Made by a program: the position numbers and the translations under genes. The notes under the pieces are model-generated. The model searched no databases, had not been told where the DNA came from, and worked only from the letters and a program-made list of their open reading frames with translations. Below are positions 34,211-45,357 of a DNA stretch of 64,000 bases, piece after piece. Within the stretch, counting starts at the first letter, position 1, and the number at the start of each line of letters is the position of its first letter. The stretch lies in the NCBI GenBank assembly GCA_963665195.1, contig OY762070.1, positions 4,712,001-4,776,000 on the forward strand, read 5' to 3'. Origin of the DNA: VXYL01 sp963665195 (GTDB lineage Bacteria > Pseudomonadota > Gammaproteobacteria > Pseudomonadales > Azotimanducaceae).

Positions 34211-34893
34211 CGCCGGAGAATCTACGCCTCCCGGAACCCGCCAAGAGCCTGATGCGCGCCGCGGGCGCACTGCTGGACGAGACGCTCACGCCGATCGTCG
34301 CGCCAGGCAAGCGGTGGCGCCTGGGCGGGGGCACGCTCCTCGCCGCTCGGTGGGGCCATCGCCGTAGCACCGACATCGACATCTTCCTGCCGGAGGATAG
34401 TGGCATCGCCGCTTTGGATCCGCGGTCGGACCCGGGGTTCGCGCAGCGGATGCAGGCACTCGGTGCGACTCGAGTCGAGGCCCAGGGCCAATCGCTCAAG
34501 TTCGCGTTCCCGGCTGGGCGCATCGAGATCACGCAGCTCGACCAGAAGCCGAGCATCGCGCCAGCACGGGCCATGGTGGACGGTCGCGAGATGGCCGTTT
34601 ACGGCAACGCCACAATCCTCACGGGCAAGCTCTTCGGCCGTGGGCGGCGGCTTCCCGTGCGGGATGTCTTCGACATTGCCGTGGGCTGGGAAGAGGACCC
34701 TGACGCGCTGCGCACAGCAGTCAACTACCTGGACGAGAGCCTGCGCTCCGAGATTCTCCACTCGCTTCGCATGGAGGCGGACACCTATGTCGAAGAGGCC
34801 AAGTCCGAAGTGATCGACCCGGCGCCCAAGTGGTCGCAGTTGGTGGAGGGGGCGCCGGCAGCGGCGGTGGAAGCCATGGAACGAGCGAGCTAG
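34207..34893 (+). CDS. AbiEii/AbiGii-type nucleotidyltransferase (toxin candidate)
   Basis: 228 residues from the overlapped ATG. The nucleotidyltransferase motif is clear: LGGGTLLAARW (39-49) then STDIDIF with Asp56 and Asp58, and a later Lys in TGKLFGRG. Proteins of this family act as toxins (AbiEii, MenT) that modify tRNA or block growth, and are paired with an antitoxin upstream. The catalytic core is shorter than classical AbiEii but has the essential carboxylates. Together with the 168-residue partner it is the only addiction/defence pair of this part of the window that looks intact. Confidence 0.75.
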   Translation: MTPENLRLPEPAKSLMRAAGALLDETLTPIVAPGKRWRLGGGTLLAARWGHRRSTDIDIFLPEDSGIAALDPRSDPGFAQRMQALGATRVEAQGQSLKFAFPAGRIEITQLDQKPSIAPARAMVDGREMAVYGNATILTGKLFGRGRRLPVRDVFDIAVGWEEDPDALRTAVNYLDESLRSEILHSLRMEADTYVEEAKSEVIDPAPKWSQLVEGAPAAAVEAMERAS

Positions 34894-35054
34894 CGATTCA
34901 TCCGTGCGGTCGATGAAGGGCTTGCAGCGCCTCTGCATTGGTTGCCGCGACGCTAGCCTCGCGCGGCCGATCAGCGTCGCCGAAAAGCCGAGTAATTTGG
35001 TCGGGTAAGCCGCTACAATGCCGCTCCCGCCCTTGAGAGACGCGCGCGAAGCCG

Positions 35055-37256
<2,202 letters not shown>

Positions 37257-37264
<8 letters not shown>

Positions 37265-38384
37265 CGGCGTACAGCTGGCCGAGCGCCTGCTCGCCCGACC
37301 GCCGAACCGCTACGCGCCGTGGCTCGACCGGGAGCGGTGCCGCGAAGTCGTGAGCGCGGGCCTGCCGGGCGCCCGTTCGGAGCCTTGGAAGTACACCAAC
37401 CCGCAGCGCTTCTACGAAGTTGCGCTCGGCGACCTGGAGCAAGGCACGGCGGCGCCGGTTGCGGGCATCGAAGCGCCGCCGGAAGTCGAGGTCTTGGACT
37501 TCGCGGATTCCGCCGCCGCGCCGTGGGTCTCGGCCTACGGCGGCCGAGCGTTCGATCTGGTGTTGCAGCCGTTCGCCGCCGTGAACGGCCTCCTGCTCGG
37601 CGCTGGCGCAGTCGTCCGCATCGGTGCCGGAAGACGTGCCAGCGCCCCCGTGCGAGTGGCCGAACTCGGCGCCGCCTACCAGCACCTGCTGGTGATCGTC
37701 GAACAGGATGCGGCGCTGGAACTCGTCGAAGAGCCAGCGGCGTTCACCCACCGCATCGTCGAAGTCGCGCTGCTGGCGGGAGGTCGCCTTCGCCATTGGC
37801 GGCGACAGGGCGACGACGCGCTGCGCCAGTGCAGCCTGCTCGCGACGCATCTGGGCGCGGGCGCGAACTACGCGCTGGCGCAGTGTGCGGTGGGCGCGCA
37901 ACTGCGCCGCAACGACATCGTGGCGACGTTGGCCGGCGAGAACGCCGAGCTCGCGATCAGCGGCGCTTGGCGGCTGAACCAGCGCCGCCATCTGGACAAC
38001 CAGGTCAGCGTCCGCCACGAAGCGCCGGGCGGCCTAAGCCGGCAAACGTACCGTGGCGTGGCCGCCGCGCACGCCCGAGCGGTTCTGAACGGCGCCATCC
38101 GCATCGCTCCCGGGGCTCGCGCCACGGATGCCGCACTCAGCGTCAAGAACCTGCTCGCCGACGCCACCGCCGAGGTCTACGCCAAGCCGGAGCTGGAAAT
38201 CTACGAAGGCGACGTCAAGTGCAGCCATGGCGCAGCCATGGGCGCCTTGGACGACGACGCCATCTTCTACCTGCGCTCGCGCGGCGTGGCCGAGCCCGAC
38301 GCCCGCGCCTTGCTGATCCAGGGCTTCCTCCGGGAGGCGATCGAGGATGTCGAAGGGGCACGCCAGATCGGCCTGCTGGCCTGA
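37257..38384 (+). CDS. sufD: Fe-S cluster assembly protein SufD
   Basis: 375 residues, shorter than SufB but sharing its C-terminal beta-helix: LKVSHG-like VKCSHGAAMG and FYLRSRGV are diagnostic, including the conserved His. The N-terminus has EPWKYTNPQRF. It completes SufBC2D. No sufS, sufE/U or sufA follows; the next gene is a DUF4242 protein, so the desulfurase must be encoded elsewhere. Confidence 0.93.
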
Positions 38385-38504
38385 TGGAGGACGGAGGTCT
38401 GCTAAACGCGACCAAGCGCCGTACATGATTGCGGCACGGGCGTTGGCGCGAAGCCCGCGCTGGCATACGCTATGGTTCCGTCACCCACCCATTCAGGAGC
38501 ATCC

Positions 38505-38795
38505 ATGCCCCGATACGTGATCGAACGAGACATCCCGGAGATCGGTTCCGCCGAGCGCGAGGCGCTGCGCGAGGCGTCGCAGAAGTCGAACGGCGTGCTC
38601 GCCGAGATGAAGGCCGAGAACAAGAACATCCAGTGGGAGCACTCGTACGTCGCCGGCGACAAGACGTTCTGCATCTACATCGCGGACGACCCGGACCTCA
38701 TCGACGAGCACGCCGAGCGCAGCGGCTTCCCGGCCAGCACCGTCACCATGGTCAAGCGCATGATCGACCCGGTGACGGCCGAGGCCGACCAGTAG
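38505..38795 (+). CDS. DUF4242 (nickel-binding-like) small protein
   Basis: 96 residues from ATG 38505 with AGGAG upstream. PRYVIERDIPEIGS at the start and SYVAGDKTFCIYIADDPDLI in the middle match DUF4242, a small ferredoxin-like fold whose characterised Streptomyces member binds nickel. Cys and His residues are present but the ligands are not certain. It has its own upstream region after sufD. Confidence 0.8.
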   Translation: MPRYVIERDIPEIGSAEREALREASQKSNGVLAEMKAENKNIQWEHSYVAGDKTFCIYIADDPDLIDEHAERSGFPASTVTMVKRMIDPVTAEADQ

Positions 38796-38826
38796 CGCGG
38801 CGCGGCCGGCCTGAGGGCTCCAGAGA

Positions 38827-39675
38827 GTGCTCGCCGGTAGCTGCCTGTGCGGGGACATCGCCTTCGAGGTGCATGGGCCGATCACGCGGCTGATGCACTG
38901 CCACTGCTCGATGTGCCGCAAGCTGCATGGCAGTGCGTTCGCCACCTTCGGGGTCGCCGAGCCGGACACCGTGCAGTGGATCAAGGGCGCGGAGAGCGTG
39001 GCGCGCTACCAATCATCCGAGGAGGGCGGGCGCACCTTCTGCCCGCGCTGCGGGAGCCCGGTGCCGGCGCCGTGGGTGCGCGGGCCGGTCACCTACATTC
39101 CCATGGGCAACCTTGCCGGCGACCCCGGCGCCCCGCCGTCGCTGCACTTGTTCGTCGGCTCCAAAGCGCCGTGGCACGCTATCGCCGACGACGCTGAGCA
39201 GCACCCGGAGTGGCCGCTGGGCTGGAGTGGTGCGTTGGTCGAGAGCGAACCGAGGCGGCCGAGCAAGCCGGTTGCCACCGCCGGCAGCTGCCTGTGCGGC
39301 GCGGTCCGCTACGAATACGACGGCGAGGCCCAGCGGATGGTCAACTGCCATTGCTCGCGCTGCCGGCGACAGATGGCGGCGGCCTACGGCACGTTCGTCT
39401 TCGTCGCCGCGGATGCGTTCCGCTGGCTCGGCGGAGAGGACGAGATCGTCGACTACAAGATGCCCGAGGCGCGGGTGAAGGGCACCGCCTTCTGCCGCAA
39501 CTGCGGCTCGCTCGTGCCGAGAGAGCGCGATCCCGGCGCCATGCAGGTGCCGGCGGGCTCGCTCGACACCGACCCGCAGCTGCGCCCGACGGCCAACATT
39601 TTCACGGACTCCATGGCGTCCTGGGCGACGCTGGACACGAGCATCGCCTGCTTCAAGGAGTATCCGACGCGCTGA
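38827..39675 (+). CDS. tandem GFA-domain protein
   Basis: 282 residues containing two complete GFA/Mss4-like zinc domains. The first has GSCLCGDIAF, HCHCSMCRK and FCPRCGSPV; the second (from about residue 155) has GSCLCGAVRY, NCHCSRCRR and FCRNCGSLV. The GFA family is named for a glutathione-dependent formaldehyde-activating enzyme, but most members are uncharacterised. The usual protein has one domain of ~130 residues, so this one arose by internal duplication. It starts with GTG 31 bases after the DUF4242 gene. Confidence 0.85.
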   Translation: MLAGSCLCGDIAFEVHGPITRLMHCHCSMCRKLHGSAFATFGVAEPDTVQWIKGAESVARYQSSEEGGRTFCPRCGSPVPAPWVRGPVTYIPMGNLAGDPGAPPSLHLFVGSKAPWHAIADDAEQHPEWPLGWSGALVESEPRRPSKPVATAGSCLCGAVRYEYDGEAQRMVNCHCSRCRRQMAAAYGTFVFVAADAFRWLGGEDEIVDYKMPEARVKGTAFCRNCGSLVPRERDPGAMQVPAGSLDTDPQLRPTANIFTDSMASWATLDTSIACFKEYPTR

Positions 39676-39687
39676 GGCAGGAAGCGT

Positions 39688-41160
39688 TCAGGCGGTGCCG
39701 GAAGCGCCTCGGTCTTGCGCCGCCAGCGCCTTGCGCGTCTCTTCGTACTGCGACTTGCTGATCCGGTACTGCGCGTAGAACACCGCGGCGATGACGCCGG
39801 GGATGATCGACAGCGGCGAGTCCACCATGCCGAGCCACCAGATGGTGTCGGCGTCCACCTCCCCGGGCTGGGCTTTCTCCGGGAACGCCATCCAGGCCAG
39901 CGCCAGCGCCGCCACGCCGTGGCCGATGGAGGCGTCGAGCTTGGCGAAGAAGGTGCGCGCCGAGTACAGCACGCCCTCCTGGCGGATGCCGTAGCGGGCG
40001 GCGTTCTCGTCGGCGATGTCGGCCAGCGCCGACATGACGCTGATGTTCAGCACGCTGCCGGATACCGCGCCGAGGGCGCCGAAGGCGGCGATGGCCCACA
40101 TCAGCCAGAACGAGCCGTTCTCCGGGAACCAGCCCCAGAGGCGCAGGATCACCGGCATGGCGGGGAAGATCGAGAGGAGCAGCGCGGTGGCGACGATGGT
40201 GGCGCGCTTGTCGAACCAGCTGTGGATGCGGGCGGAGAGGGTGAACCCCGCGAAGTAGCCCACCGCCGAGCCGATCAGCAGGATGTTGGCGAATTCGGCG
40301 GCGGACAGTTCCCAGTAGTACACGGTCATGTAGGCGTTCAGGGCGCCGCGCACGCCGAGCATCAGCGACAGCGCGAACAGGGCGATCATGAGGAACAGGT
40401 AGTTGCGGTTGGTGAACGCCTTCATGAGGTCGCGGAAGAAGTCGATGGCGCTGAACCGGGCCTCGTCCTCGGCCGGCTGCGGCAGCGTCGCGATGCGATC
40501 GCGCGTCCACCACGCCGATGCGAGCAGCACCACGAAGATGGCCGTCGCGTTGGAGAGCGACAGCGAGCGGTACGAGTCCGGGTTCAGCAGCGCGTTGCTG
40601 TACTGCACGGTCACGGCGAAGAAGATCGCGGTGTTCAGCTTGTGGATCGGCGGCCCGCCAAGCCAGCCGAAGAAGTTGTTGTAGGACATTATCTTGGTGC
40701 GCTCGAGGTACTCCTTCGAGAGCTCGCCGCCCATAGCCAAGTGTGGCACGTGGTAGACGGTCATGAACGTGCGCAGCATGATCGACCAGGCGAGGAACCA
40801 CCAGAAGAGCGCCACTCCCTCGAACGCCGGCGGGTTGAAGACGCACCAGAACGAGATGGCGATGGGCAAGGGGGCGATGAACATGAACGGATGGCGGCGG
40901 CCCCACTTCTTCGACTTCCAGCGGTCCGACAGCGAGCCGAGCAGCGGATCGGAGACCGCGTCGGCGAAGATCGAGATGGTCGGCACCAAGCCCGCGAGCA
41001 GCACGTCGAGGCCGAGCACCTGGTTGTAGTAGAGCATGCTGAGGATGCCGACCGGGTAGAGCGACAGCGTCTCCGCCGCCGAGCCGATGCCGAACGCCAT
41101 CCGCGTGCGCGTGGGTACCGTGCGCGGGTCGATCCCCGCGCCCGTTCTCGTCTCGGCCAT
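39688..41160 (-). CDS. GPH-family (MFS) sugar-cation symporter
   Basis: 490 residues with about twelve membrane helices. FADAVSDPLLGSLSDRWKSK near residue 70 is the signature of the glycoside-pentoside-hexuronide:cation symporter family (MelB relatives), and GRRHPFMFIAPLPIAISF follows. It should import a sugar or glycoside with Na+ or H+. It converges with the GFA gene and has no catabolic partner in its immediate transcription direction. Confidence 0.85.
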   Translation of the reverse strand: MAETRTGAGIDPRTVPTRTRMAFGIGSAAETLSLYPVGILSMLYYNQVLGLDVLLAGLVPTISIFADAVSDPLLGSLSDRWKSKKWGRRHPFMFIAPLPIAISFWCVFNPPAFEGVALFWWFLAWSIMLRTFMTVYHVPHLAMGGELSKEYLERTKIMSYNNFFGWLGGPPIHKLNTAIFFAVTVQYSNALLNPDSYRSLSLSNATAIFVVLLASAWWTRDRIATLPQPAEDEARFSAIDFFRDLMKAFTNRNYLFLMIALFALSLMLGVRGALNAYMTVYYWELSAAEFANILLIGSAVGYFAGFTLSARIHSWFDKRATIVATALLLSIFPAMPVILRLWGWFPENGSFWLMWAIAAFGALGAVSGSVLNISVMSALADIADENAARYGIRQEGVLYSARTFFAKLDASIGHGVAALALAWMAFPEKAQPGEVDADTIWWLGMVDSPLSIIPGVIAAVFYAQYRISKSQYEETRKALAAQDRGASGTA

Positions 41161-41295
41161 GGCCCTCCCCTGGGCGAACGGGCACAGGCCCGTTCCTCAA
41201 ACGTGCATGGCGAACAATGCCCTATGCGCGGCCCAATTGTTAGGGGCAGAATGCAGCGGAGCAACGGATGCCCGCTTCTCAGACGTGCATCGGAC

Positions 41296-41418
41296 AATGC
41301 CATGCGCGTTGCCGCCGGTGCCCCGATAGTTCACCTGCAGGACATGGCAGCTGCGGCTGGCGAGTAGCTGCACGATGGGATCGAAGTCCCAGTAGTCGCA
41401 CCCCGTGCGGGGCGCGTC
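41296..41418 (-). pseudogene. fragment of an S9 (prolyl oligopeptidase-type) peptidase gene
   Basis: On the minus strand about 40 residues read DYWDFDPIVQLLASRS and HVLQVNYRGTGGNAHG, the region just before the catalytic serine of S9 peptidases. The sequence begins abruptly at the IS-end-like repeat and ends without the nucleophile, so only a scrap remains. Confidence 0.65.
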
Positions 41419-41441
41419 TACCAAAGGTCTGTCGTACACCC
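41419..41441 (-). repeat. solitary IS terminal repeat
   Basis: The reverse complement begins GGGTGTACGACAGACCTTTG and matches the termini of the ISKra4-type elements in this window with a few changes. It borders the S9 peptidase fragment. No transposase remains here. Confidence 0.6.
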
Positions 41442-41629
41442 CATGGAACCCCTTGCGGGCGGTCTATCTGGGACGGCGGGACGGACATCGCAGCGGTCGA
41501 AAAGGCCCCAAATGGTGCTCCGCGGCGGTAAGGTAGGCCGATGGGTTCGGTCCCCCGATACGGCAGCGATGTACCGTCTGGCGGCCTCGTGGACGCACTT
41601 GATCGTGCCGACTGCCGCGGGCGGCAGCC

Positions 41630-43561
41630 GTGACGGCCGCCGAACGCATGCCCGGCATGCAAGGCGGACCGCCGAGCCTCATTCCCATGGTCGAGGGCGC
41701 TTCCCGACGTGGCGCGTTCCTGCCGGCTATCTTTATCGGCCTGCTCGCGACACTCGTCGCCGTGCCCCGCATCGCGCTCCACGACAACCTGCCCGTCGTC
41801 CACCTCGCCGCCGTCGGCGTCTTGGCAGTTTGGTACCTCGCCCTCTACTTCCGCGATCGTGCGGACCCGCGGGCGCTCAACTTCCGCGTCCGCCTAGCCG
41901 CCCCGCATTACGTCCAGGCTTGCCTGCATCTGTCCATCTACATCTTCTGGGGTTTCTATTGGGAGCTCGTTGCCCACAACGCGCTCCTGCTCGTCGCGCA
42001 GATCGCCTTCGCCTTCGCCTTCGAGGGGTTGCTCGCCTGGTCGCGCCACAAGCCATGGCGCTTAGGGCTAGGGCCGCTGCCGATCATCTTCAGCATCAAT
42101 CTATTCCTGACGTTCAAGGACGATTGGTTCGTCTACCAGTTCGTCTTGATTGCGGTCGGCTTCCTGGCGAAGGAATTCATCGTCTGGCAACGCGATGGCG
42201 TGCGAACGCACATCTTCAATCCGTCGGCACTCGCGCTCTTCCTCTTCGCTCTCGTGCTGATCGCGTCCGGCCAGACCGACACGACCTGGGTCTCGGAGCT
42301 TTCGGCGACGCTCGACACGCGTCTCGTCGATCCCGACAGCCGGCCGTATCTCTTTCTCTTCGCGATCGGCCTCGTCGCGCAGTTTCTCTTTCGCGTGACG
42401 CTCGTGACGCTCGCCTCGGCGGGCATGCTCTTCCTCCTCGGGAGCGTGTACAGCGCCAGCACCGGGACCTACTGGTTCGTCGACACCGGGATTCCCGTCG
42501 CCGTCTTTCTCGGCCTCCACCTCCTCATCACGGATCCCGCGACCTCGCCCCGCAACAGCTGGGGGCGCTTCCTTTTCGGCGCCTTCTACGGCGCGGGTGT
42601 GTTTGCGCTGTATGGCTTGCTCGACCTCTTCGGTGAGCCGCTCGCCTACGACAAGCTCCTCTTCGTGCCCGTTCTGAACCTCCTCGTGATCCCGCTCGAT
42701 CACGCAGGGGCGTTCCTCGCACGGAAGTTCACGGCTCTCTATTGCGAGGGGCTAGCCCCTCGCGCTCCCCGGCTGAGGGCTCTCCGCCTCCGCGAGCGCT
42801 TCGCCCGCTTCGAGGCCGCATCCTTCATCGAGTGGAACCTCGTCCACATGGCGGCCTGGATCGGCATCTTCGCGTGGATGTACTTTGGCGAGTTCATCGA
42901 ATCCGATCATCCTGGGCGACATATCGAGCATTGGCAGACGAGTTGCGCCGAGGATCGCCCGGCGGGCTGCAGCAACTTGGCGGAGACCCTCCGCGCACGA
43001 TGTACGCGAGGCGCCGCCAACCGCTGCGACGAACTCGCGGCGCTCTACGAGCGTCGCCCCGATCTCGCGACGCGGGTGGAGAGGCAGATCTGGTACGGCT
43101 TCGCCTGTGACGCGGGAGCGCGGCGCGAATGCGTCCGCTACCGGCAGAACCTGACGAGCGCGATGCAGGAGGCACTCGAGTCGCAATGCGAATCAGGCGA
43201 CGCCATGAGCTGCTACGTCATCGGCTCCGGACACTTCAAGGGCATCCATGGTGGACGGCGCGATCCGGCGGCAGCGCACGGCTACATCCTGCGTGGCTGC
43301 GAGCTCGGGATGGGCAAGAGCTGCGCCGTTGCCGGGATGATGCATCAGTTCGGGATCGGTGTCGGCGAGGACCTCGAGGCGGCGGCGGCCTACCACGAGG
43401 ATGCCTGCGGCCGTTCGTTCGCGCCGAGCTGTGCCTCCCTTGCCGAGCTCTACGGAGATCCGAATACGCCGCTCGCGGACTTGGCCCTCAGCGAGTGGTA
43501 TCGCGCCAAAGCATGCGCCCTCGGCGCCGCCCCGCTTTGCAAGGCGACGGGAGCTGACTGA
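41630..43561 (+). CDS. NqrB/RnfD-like membrane domain fused to a Cys-rich Sel1-repeat domain
   Basis: 643 residues. Residues 1-430 form about ten membrane helices; THIFNPSALALFLFALVL and ITDPATSPRNSWGRFLFG resemble the conserved stretches of NqrB/RnfD quinone/flavin membrane subunits. Residues 435-643 are hydrophilic with paired Cys residues and Sel1-like repeats (ILRGCELGMGKSCAVAGMMH; YHEDACGRSFAPSCASLAEL). Such a fusion is not part of the standard Rnf or Nqr complexes and no other Rnf/Nqr gene is nearby. The Sel1 part is probably periplasmic and disulfide-bonded. Cys-rich Sel1 repeats are frequent in Myxococcota-type genomes, so transfer is possible. No function is assigned. Confidence 0.65.
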   Translation: MTAAERMPGMQGGPPSLIPMVEGASRRGAFLPAIFIGLLATLVAVPRIALHDNLPVVHLAAVGVLAVWYLALYFRDRADPRALNFRVRLAAPHYVQACLHLSIYIFWGFYWELVAHNALLLVAQIAFAFAFEGLLAWSRHKPWRLGLGPLPIIFSINLFLTFKDDWFVYQFVLIAVGFLAKEFIVWQRDGVRTHIFNPSALALFLFALVLIASGQTDTTWVSELSATLDTRLVDPDSRPYLFLFAIGLVAQFLFRVTLVTLASAGMLFLLGSVYSASTGTYWFVDTGIPVAVFLGLHLLITDPATSPRNSWGRFLFGAFYGAGVFALYGLLDLFGEPLAYDKLLFVPVLNLLVIPLDHAGAFLARKFTALYCEGLAPRAPRLRALRLRERFARFEAASFIEWNLVHMAAWIGIFAWMYFGEFIESDHPGRHIEHWQTSCAEDRPAGCSNLAETLRARCTRGAANRCDELAALYERRPDLATRVERQIWYGFACDAGARRECVRYRQNLTSAMQEALESQCESGDAMSCYVIGSGHFKGIHGGRRDPAAAHGYILRGCELGMGKSCAVAGMMHQFGIGVGEDLEAAAAYHEDACGRSFAPSCASLAELYGDPNTPLADLALSEWYRAKACALGAAPLCKATGAD

Positions 43562-43715
43562 CCCGCCGTCGGCCCGGCACCGAGGCCCGCCAGCAGGGCA
43601 GGCCGTTCCGATTCAGCGTTTCTCGGCGCGGGTTGAAGGCCCTGCGCACCGGGCGCATGGCGCGAGTCTCGCGGTAGCGCTATGGTTGCGACGTACACGC
43701 CGCAGGAGACGCCGC

Positions 43716-44078
43716 ATGGAACTCAACCACACCATCGTCCCGGCTCGCGACAAGGAAGCTTCGGCGCGGTTCTTCGCCGACATCATGGGCTTGCACTACG
43801 CTGGTCCCGCCGGGCATTTCGCCCCGGTGGCGGTCAACGAGGCGCTGACCATGGACTTCGACAACGCCCAGGACTTTCGCAGCCACCACTACGCATTCAA
43901 GGTCAGCGACGCGGAGTTCGACGCCATCTTCGCGCGCATCGAGGCCGCGCAAGTCACCTACGGATCCGGCCCGTTCTCGCCCGACGACGGCCGCATCAAC
44001 ACCCGCCACGGCGGCCGCGGGTTCTATTGGCGCGACATCGACGGCCACCTGCTCGAAGTGCTGACCCGGGACGGATGA
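43716..44078 (+). CDS. VOC-superfamily (glyoxalase/dioxygenase fold) protein
   Basis: 120 residues from ATG 43716 (AGGAGA upstream). Starts MELNHTIVPARDKEASARFF and ends GFYWRDIDGHLLEVLT, the pattern of a single-domain vicinal-oxygen-chelate protein with His4 and a late Glu as likely metal ligands. Members include glyoxalases, dioxygenases and resistance proteins; the substrate cannot be told. Confidence 0.85.
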   Translation: MELNHTIVPARDKEASARFFADIMGLHYAGPAGHFAPVAVNEALTMDFDNAQDFRSHHYAFKVSDAEFDAIFARIEAAQVTYGSGPFSPDDGRINTRHGGRGFYWRDIDGHLLEVLTRDG

Positions 44079-44682
44079 GCCTGCCGCGCCGACGGGGTCG
44101 CTGCCTTGAGAGGCCTGGCTGCGGCTCTCGGCGCCGGGGTGCGCTGCTCTTCGACAACGCCGCGGCCGAGCAGCATGGCCGATCCGGGACTTTGAGGGCA
44201 ACGACATCGACCTCGACCTGTCTGGCGTCGCCTTCGAGGACGATCCGAGCCATGCCGTGGATGGCGCAGTGGACCATCGAGCGGTCATCACGTCCGTCTC
44301 CGTCTCGTCGCCGCGCACGGAGGGCGCCAGGTCCCGCACCACCGGTTCTTCCGCGTCGTAGAGAACCACCGGCCCCAAGTCCCTGCGGCGTTGTAGCGGT
44401 TGAAGGCGAATGCGATTTCCGCGCGGCGCGTTGCCCTGACCTCTCGGCCGAACAGGTCGTTCGCCGGCAGGTCCACTTCCCGTTGCCGTCCTGAAAGTGC
44501 CTGATCTGCTCCACGGTGCGGCGCCGTTCGGTCTCAAGCGTCACGATCATCCTCCGAATGATCGTCCGGATCGGCCGCTTCAGACCCGCATTGCGTTGGA
44601 CAACTCCTTCGCTTGCGAATGATGGCTTTAGGGTGTAGTTTCGGGGTACATTTGGTGAATACGCGCACCCGAAGGAGGGACC
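44079..44682. other. 604-bp region with degenerate coding traces
   Basis: No intact gene is convincing. On the minus strand fragments such as TLETERRRTVEQIRHFQDGN, VDLPANDLFGREVRATRRAE and MARIVLEGDARQVEVDVVAL follow one another in different frames, which suggests a decayed gene. Part of it is also open on the plus strand (DFEGNDIDLDLSGVAFEDD), so direction is uncertain. The last ~100 bp must contain the promoter of the secreted protein at 44683. Confidence 0.4.
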
Positions 44683-45249
44683 ATGTGCAGGCGACTTCGA
44701 ACCTTGATCGATTTGGACGGCGGCTTCGGCGGCTCGGTGGCCGCGCTGGTCGTCTTGGCGATCGGCCTCGTGGCCGGCAGTGCCCACGCTCAGGTGGCGG
44801 GGGACACCAGCAACAACGTGTTGCGCTCCTGCGGCAATTTCTCCCTCGGCACCGATGGCTCGACCCTCAAGGGGGACTGCAACGCTTGGACCTCCACGTT
44901 GGCCGATCCTTCGGACACGAGAACCGAGGTGCGGGCTTTCACGACGAAGGAGACTGGAGTCTCGATCGATCTCGACACCCAGATCCGAGTCGAGAGCGGC
45001 ACTGACCCCGACGGCAATGAGGTCGTGTGGCTCACTCAGAGCAATGCGGCCGGCGGGAACTTCTCGTCCGACTGCACCGGCGAGACGCTGACTGTCAACG
45101 CTGGCACCGAGACCACTGACCCATCGATGACACTGAGCGCCACCTGCACGGACGACGGGCTCACGAACGCAACGTCGCTTGAGATTTCCCAGTTCCTTGC
45201 GAACGGCAATGGCATGATCGTCTGGATGTACGCCACCAACTACGACTGA
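44683..45249 (+). CDS. secreted cyanovirin-N-homology-like protein
   Basis: 188 residues with AAGGAGGGA ahead of the ATG. A signal peptide with a long n-region ends at AGSAHAQ (residue ~37). The mature part has two similar halves, each with a Cys pair (50/66 and 131/155), a Leu-Lys/Ala-x-Cys turn, and SIDLDTQIR or SLEISQFLANGNG followed by a Trp. This two-repeat, two-disulfide pattern is that of the CVNH fold, known from carbohydrate-binding cyanovirin and from fungal and cyanobacterial proteins. The assignment is by pattern; lectin activity is inference. It has no evident operon partner. Confidence 0.55.
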   Translation: MCRRLRTLIDLDGGFGGSVAALVVLAIGLVAGSAHAQVAGDTSNNVLRSCGNFSLGTDGSTLKGDCNAWTSTLADPSDTRTEVRAFTTKETGVSIDLDTQIRVESGTDPDGNEVVWLTQSNAAGGNFSSDCTGETLTVNAGTETTDPSMTLSATCTDDGLTNATSLEISQFLANGNGMIVWMYATNYD

Positions 45250-45357
45250 CCGCGAACCGAAGCGGCCTGCCGCGGCTCAGGGCCCAGGCGGCCCTGCTCA
45301 GCTCGGCTCTTTAGGCGCGCGAGCGGAGCGCACGGGCCGTCGCGCTGATACGCGAGG

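Larger units (their letters stand above)
41161..41629. other. mosaic intergenic region
   Basis: The region carries the promoter side of the GPH transporter gene, a fragment of an S9 peptidase gene (41296-41418) and an IS-end-like sequence (41419-41441). Two similar stretches, each with ACGTGCAT followed by a CAATGCC...ATGCGCG block, lie at 41200 and 41283 in the same orientation. No intact gene is present. Confidence 0.5.

Noticed and set aside
41225..41260. GTTAGGGG with nearby CCCAATT, resembling an integron attC core
   Set aside because: The core does not fit the GTTRRRY/RYYYAAC pair and no integrase or cassette array is nearby.
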